From AR5 sp041499965 (GTDB taxonomy: Bacteria; Methylomirabilota; Methylomirabilia; Rokubacteriales; CSP1-6): a stretch of DNA of 9,023 nt. The notes below the pieces were generated by a model. That model did not search any database, was not told the origin of the DNA, and worked only from the letters and a program-made list of their open reading frames with translations. This document shows positions 6,361 through 9,023 of the stretch, piece after piece. The position numbers and the translations under genes are program-made. The DNA lies in the NCBI GenBank assembly GCA_041499965.1, contig JBGQLG010000218.1:1-9023 (forward strand). The letters run 5' to 3'. The stretch's first letter is position 1, and every line of letters begins with the position of its first letter.

Positions 6361-6391
6361 TCTCTGTTCAGGTGAGAGCCGGTAGGCGGAC
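6348..6391 (-). promoter_or_regulatory. Leader hairpin over the leader-peptide stop (segments 1:2)
   Basis: The end of the leader-peptide coding sequence pairs with the RNA after its stop: GTCCGCC (6391-6385) with GGCGGAC (6354-6348), and CGGCTCTC (6381-6374) with GAGAGCCG (6364-6357). Together these are 15 bp with a small internal loop, and the stop codon sits in the 9-base apical loop. Formation uses the 5' arm of the 2:3 hairpin, which frees the antiterminator. A ribosome reaching the stop codon would prevent it; a ribosome stalled at the upstream YFYFF codons would allow it. Confidence 0.7.
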
Positions 6392-6445
6392 TCCGGCGAA
6401 GAAGTAAAAGTACTGAACGCCTCGGGTGCGCGTCTGGCCGTTCAT
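6368..6445 (-). CDS. Phe/Tyr-rich attenuator leader peptide of the DAHP synthase operon
   Basis: A 25-codon open frame, ATG 6445 to TGA 6370-6368, located between a promoter and the attenuator hairpins. The peptide starts MNGQTRTRG and ends LPALT; codons 12-16 (6412-6398) are Tyr-Phe-Tyr-Phe-Phe. A run of the pathway's end-product residues placed just before alternative hairpins is the hallmark of ribosome-mediated attenuation, as known for E. coli pheA and pheST. Stalling for lack of charged tRNA-Tyr or tRNA-Phe should favour expression of DAHP synthase. There is no Shine-Dalgarno; the predicted transcript start is only about 5-8 bases before the ATG, so translation would be close to leaderless. 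The frame is open further upstream but overlaps the VTT gene and is not credible there. Confidence 0.85.
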   Translation of the reverse strand: MNGQTRTRGVQYFYFFAGVRLPALT

Positions 6446-6457
6446 GACGTGCCGGGT

Positions 6458-6487
6458 AATGTACGGGGCGGGCCGGGGCAGTGTCAA
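6458..6487 (-). promoter_or_regulatory. Promoter of the DAHP synthase leader transcript
   Basis: Minus strand: perfect -35 TTGACA (6487-6482), 18-base spacer, -10 TACATT (6463-6458, four of six consensus). The start would fall near 6450-6452. The -35 overlaps the stop codon of the upstream membrane protein gene. Its position directly before the leader peptide fits the attenuation model. Confidence 0.72.
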
Positions 6488-7254
6488 GGGCTTTGCCGCC
6501 GGCTCACCGCGCCCTCCCCACCGTTGCGCGGTCGCGGCTTGCGGTGGAAGCGGCGCAGGATCGACTCGCGATAGTAGTAGAGCGGCAGGCAGGCGCCCAT
6601 GACGAGCGCGATGAACACCGCGGCATAGAGGTACTGTTGCTCGCCCACGTGGGCGCCGAAGTAGGAGCTGATCCAGGTGCCGGGCACCCGCCCGATCGTG
6701 GAGACGACCGCGAAGAGCCAGAAGGGCATCGGGCTGATCCCGAACAGGTACGAGATGGCGTCCTTGGGAAAGCCCGGGATCAGGTAGAGGATGAAACAGA
6801 TGATCGCGCCCTCGGCCTCGACGATGAAGCTCATCCGGTTCCAGTGGTGCTCGCTGAGCCAGGGCCGGATGAGCGGCTCGCCCCACAGCCGGCCCAGCCC
6901 GAAGCAGACGACGGTGCCGATCGTCAGCCCGATCGTCGAGTAGATCACCCCCCACAGCGTGCCGAACAGCGCGCCGCCGACGGGCCCGGTGATCTCGCCG
7001 GGGATGGGCGCGATGATGACCTGCATCGCCTGGATCCCGATGAACACCAGCGGCGCCATCCAGCCCCAGGCGGCCACCGAGTCACGCAGGAAGTACTTGT
7101 CGTGGTAGAGGCGCACGATCATGCGCACGATCGGGGAGTCGGTGACGACGAGCCAGATGATGAGACCGAGCGCCAGCGCGAGCACGGCCGACGCCACGAC
7201 CCAGCGGGCGGGCCCGCTCCACGCTGCCGGGCCGCGCTTGGCCCGATCGGTCAC
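6484..7254 (-). CDS. TVP38/TMEM64 family (VTT domain, DedA-like) membrane protein
   Basis: 256 residues from GTG 7254. Polytopic inner-membrane protein: one N-terminal helix (about 17-37), then the VTT domain with hydrophobic segments near 66-84, 96-120, 148-160, 172-190 and 207-228. Typical motifs are APIPGEITGPVGGALFG (82-98) and LIPGFPKDAISYLFGIS (158-174), the latter containing the family's pro-rich membrane re-entry segment, and GRVPGTW near 188-194. The C-terminus is basic. Bacterial family members are linked to lipid scrambling/transport or small-ion handling; the substrate here is unknown. GTG 7254 overlaps the amidase stop as GTGA, a standard coupling arrangement. GTG 7284, ten codons upstream, is an alternative with a weak GAGG nearby. 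The gene is probably co-expressed with the amidase; a functional link is not evident. Confidence 0.87.
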   Translation of the reverse strand: MTDRAKRGPAAWSGPARWVVASAVLALALGLIIWLVVTDSPIVRMIVRLYHDKYFLRDSVAAWGWMAPLVFIGIQAMQVIIAPIPGEITGPVGGALFGTLWGVIYSTIGLTIGTVVCFGLGRLWGEPLIRPWLSEHHWNRMSFIVEAEGAIICFILYLIPGFPKDAISYLFGISPMPFWLFAVVSTIGRVPGTWISSYFGAHVGEQQYLYAAVFIALVMGACLPLYYYRESILRRFHRKPRPRNGGEGAVSRRQSP

Positions 7255-8660
7255 TGCACCGGCCGGCGGTCCCGCCACGGACACGCCGCCTCGAACGCGG
7301 CGGCCGCGGCCAGCACCGTGCGGTCGGCGTGGCGGCGGCCCACGATCTGCAGGCCGACGGGCAGGCCGTCGTCAGTCCAGCCGGCCGGCACGGAGGCGGC
7401 GGGCTGCCCGGTCAGGTTGAACGGGTAGGTGAACGGCATCCAGCCCAGGCGCGAGACTTCCTGACCGGCGATCTCGCGCGGCACGCCGCCACCCAGCGCG
7501 AACGGCGGGACCGCGGCCGTCGGCGTCAGCAGCAGGTCGAAGCGGGCCAGGAAGACGTGGACCTCCTGCCAGTACGCGGCGACCTTGGCCATGGCGGTCA
7601 GGTAGTCGCGGGCGGTCACGGCGCCGCCGCGGCGGATGAAGCGCACGAGCGAGGCATCCATGTCGGCCTCGCGGGCGGGCAGCGCGTCGGCCCAGGCCGC
7701 GTAGAACTGCGCGGCCACGATCGTCGCGAACGCCTCCTCCGGGCTCTCCCAGCCGGGGTTCACGACCTCCACGTGACAGCCGAGCGTCTCGAACTCCGCG
7801 GCGGCGTTGCCGCACAGGTCCAGCACGCGCTCGTCCACCGCCGCGTAGCCGAGGTCCGGCGTCCACGCCACGTGCAGCCCGCGGACGCCCTGCTCGCACG
7901 CCTCCAGATAGGAGCCCGGCTCGCGCGGCAGCGAGGTGCGATCGCGATCGTCACCGCCGGCGATCACGTCGAGGACGAGGGCGGCGTCGCGCACGGTGCG
8001 GGCCAGCGGGCCGGTGGTCCCGATGTGGTCCCAGCCCGGGAACCCCGGCGTCTGCGGCACGCGACCGAACGAGGGCTTCATGCCGACCAGGCCGCAGAAG
8101 CCGGCCGGGATGCGCACCGAGCCGCCGCCGTCGGTGCCGAGCGCCACCGGGCCCAGGCCGCTGGCCACCGCCGCGGCGGCCCCGCCGCTGGAACCGCCGG
8201 GCGTGCGCGTCACGTCCCAGGGATTGTGGGTGACGCCGAAGAGCGGGCTGTCGGTGAGCGCCTTGTGGCCGAGCTCGGAGGTGTTGGTCTTGCCGAGGAT
8301 GATGGCGCCGGCCGCCTTGAGACGACCCACCGCCACGTTGTCTTCCTCGGGCACCAGGTCGGCGAAGAGCCGGGAGCCGCCCGTCGTTCGGACGCCGCGC
8401 GTGTAGAGCACGTCCTTGAGCGACAGCGGCACGCCGTGCAGCAGGCCGATCGGCTCGCGCTTCATGACGGCAATCTCCGCCTCGCGGGCCGCCGCCCGCG
8501 CGGCGTCGGCCGTCACCAGGCAGAACGCGTTCAGGCGCGGGTCGAGCGCCTCGATGCGGGCGAGCAGTGCTGCGGTGAGCTCGACGGGCGAGAGCTGCTT
8601 GTCACGAACGAGCGCGGCGATCTCGAGCGCCGACCGCCAGGCGAGATCCTCGTGGATCAC
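7251..8660 (-). CDS. Amidase-signature family hydrolase (GatA-like)
   Basis: 469 residues, the usual size of amidase-signature enzymes, which hydrolyse amide bonds with a Ser-cisSer-Lys triad. The triad is visible: K82 in PLSLKDV, S157 in TPGGSSGG and S181 in GTDGGGSVRIPAG. The spacings of 75 and 24 residues match those of fatty acid amide hydrolase. N-terminal LSPVELTAALLARIEALDP is typical of the GatA/amidase group. It could be the A subunit of the Asp/Glu-tRNA amidotransferase, but no gatB or gatC is adjacent, and the divergent C-terminal half and the membrane-protein neighbour favour a stand-alone amidase of unknown substrate. GTG 8660 has a GAGGAG Shine-Dalgarno at 8667-8672, 6 bases away. 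The stop overlaps the next gene by 4 bases. Confidence 0.94.
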   Translation of the reverse strand: MIHEDLAWRSALEIAALVRDKQLSPVELTAALLARIEALDPRLNAFCLVTADAARAAAREAEIAVMKREPIGLLHGVPLSLKDVLYTRGVRTTGGSRLFADLVPEEDNVAVGRLKAAGAIILGKTNTSELGHKALTDSPLFGVTHNPWDVTRTPGGSSGGAAAAVASGLGPVALGTDGGGSVRIPAGFCGLVGMKPSFGRVPQTPGFPGWDHIGTTGPLARTVRDAALVLDVIAGGDDRDRTSLPREPGSYLEACEQGVRGLHVAWTPDLGYAAVDERVLDLCGNAAAEFETLGCHVEVVNPGWESPEEAFATIVAAQFYAAWADALPAREADMDASLVRFIRRGGAVTARDYLTAMAKVAAYWQEVHVFLARFDLLLTPTAAVPPFALGGGVPREIAGQEVSRLGWMPFTYPFNLTGQPAASVPAGWTDDGLPVGLQIVGRRHADRTVLAAAAAFEAACPWRDRRPVQ

Positions 8661-8684
8661 GGGTTGCTCCTCTGCACCCGGGAG

Positions 8685-8694
8685 ATTGTATCAT
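8685..8694. promoter_or_regulatory. Overlapping divergent -10 elements between amidase and the right-edge gene
   Basis: The 41 bases between the two divergent starts contain TACAAT on the minus strand (8690-8685, five of six consensus) and TATCAT on the plus strand (8689-8694, five of six). Neither has a convincing -35. The plus-strand element would start transcription close to 8701-8702. If both are used they cannot be bound at once. Confidence 0.4.
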
Positions 8695-8701
8695 CCGGCG
8701 C

Positions 8702-9023
8702 GTGAGCGGCCGCGCCGGCGCCGAGGTCATCCGCGACGCCCACGGTCGCCGCATCCGCGAGGACGACCGCTACGGCGCCCCCGTCGCCACGCTGGCCTGG
8801 GCCGACGACGGGCGACTGGCCGGCGCCAGCGTGCGACTGCCCGACGGCGACTGGCTCGCGATCGAGCCGCGCGCCACCGAGGACGCGCGCTGGGGCGTGT
8901 CCGACGTCCTGCGGCGGGGCGCCGCTTCGCTCACGCACTGCGCGGCGATCGACTGGGCCCGCGTTGACGCCATCCCCCCGCTGGCCGAGCCCGCGCGGCT
9001 GCCGCCCGGCGGCGGCACCGCCG
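8702..9023 (+). CDS. Unrecognised protein, C-terminus cut by window edge
   Basis: An open frame of 107 complete codons runs from GTG 8702 past the right edge. It is judged real because nearly every third codon position is G or C and the composition is protein-like, with Trp at several places, mixed acidic and basic residues, and LPDGDWLAIEPR in the middle. The minus-strand frames over the same bases read as Arg/Ala/Ser/Pro-rich shadows. The visible part looks soluble, with no signal peptide or membrane helix; a Pro/Gly-rich stretch near the end (LPPGGGT) could be a linker. I do not recognise the family. GTG 8702 is the first start in frame and has no Shine-Dalgarno; the nearby TATCAT suggests a leaderless transcript. 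Confidence 0.65.
   Translation, partial: MSGRAGAEVIRDAHGRRIREDDRYGAPVATLAWADDGRLAGASVRLPDGDWLAIEPRATEDARWGVSDVLRRGAASLTHCAAIDWARVDAIPPLAEPARLPPGGGTA

Noticed and set aside
4812..6407. 531-residue plus-strand open frame
   Set aside because: Spans antisense to two real genes and crosses the terminator; composition is that of a GC shadow.
7329..8705. 458-residue plus-strand open frame over the amidase
   Set aside because: Antisense to a well-supported amidase with full catalytic triad; shadow composition.

Overview
The window is a GC-rich chromosomal segment from a Gram-negative-type bacterium. The evidence is nearly all G/C at third codon positions, sigma70-like promoters, a chromosomally encoded tRNA CCA end and a TonB/TolA-type envelope protein. 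The mix resembles deep-branching high-GC lineages such as Methylomirabilota/Rokubacteria or deltaproteobacterial relatives. That placement is inference; the sequence alone does not fix it. Almost everything reads on the minus strand; only a cut gene at the right edge reads on the plus strand.

Left half (minus strand, read from 4196 down to 1): a clean TTGACA-N17-TAGCAT promoter drives tRNA-Val(GAC), followed by thrS, infC, rpmI, rplT and pheS (cut at the left edge). This is the classic translation cluster. Three points stand out: ThrRS has no N-terminal TGS domain and no Shine-Dalgarno; infC appears to start at CTG behind a good Shine-Dalgarno; and a GC-rich hairpin lies just before the rpmI ribosome-binding site.

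Middle (6487 down to 4232): a promoter overlapping the end of the upstream gene starts a short leader RNA. This encodes a 25-residue peptide containing the run YFYFF, then a set of mutually exclusive hairpins ending in a perfect 11-bp stem plus eight T. Immediately after comes the ribosome-binding site of a Thermotoga-type (N-terminal regulatory domain) DAHP synthase, the first enzyme of aromatic amino acid synthesis. This is a textbook-quality but probably unannotated Phe/Tyr transcription attenuator, and the most interesting system in the window. A TonB-family protein gene follows 16 bp later and is probably under the same control.

Right part (8660 down to 6484): an amidase-signature hydrolase gene and a TVP38/TMEM64 (VTT/DedA-like) membrane protein gene overlap by 4 bp (GTGA). 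Divergently, an unrecognised gene starts near 8702 and runs off the window; its start sits where a leaderless transcript would begin. No insertion sequences, CRISPR arrays, rRNA genes or phage genes were seen.
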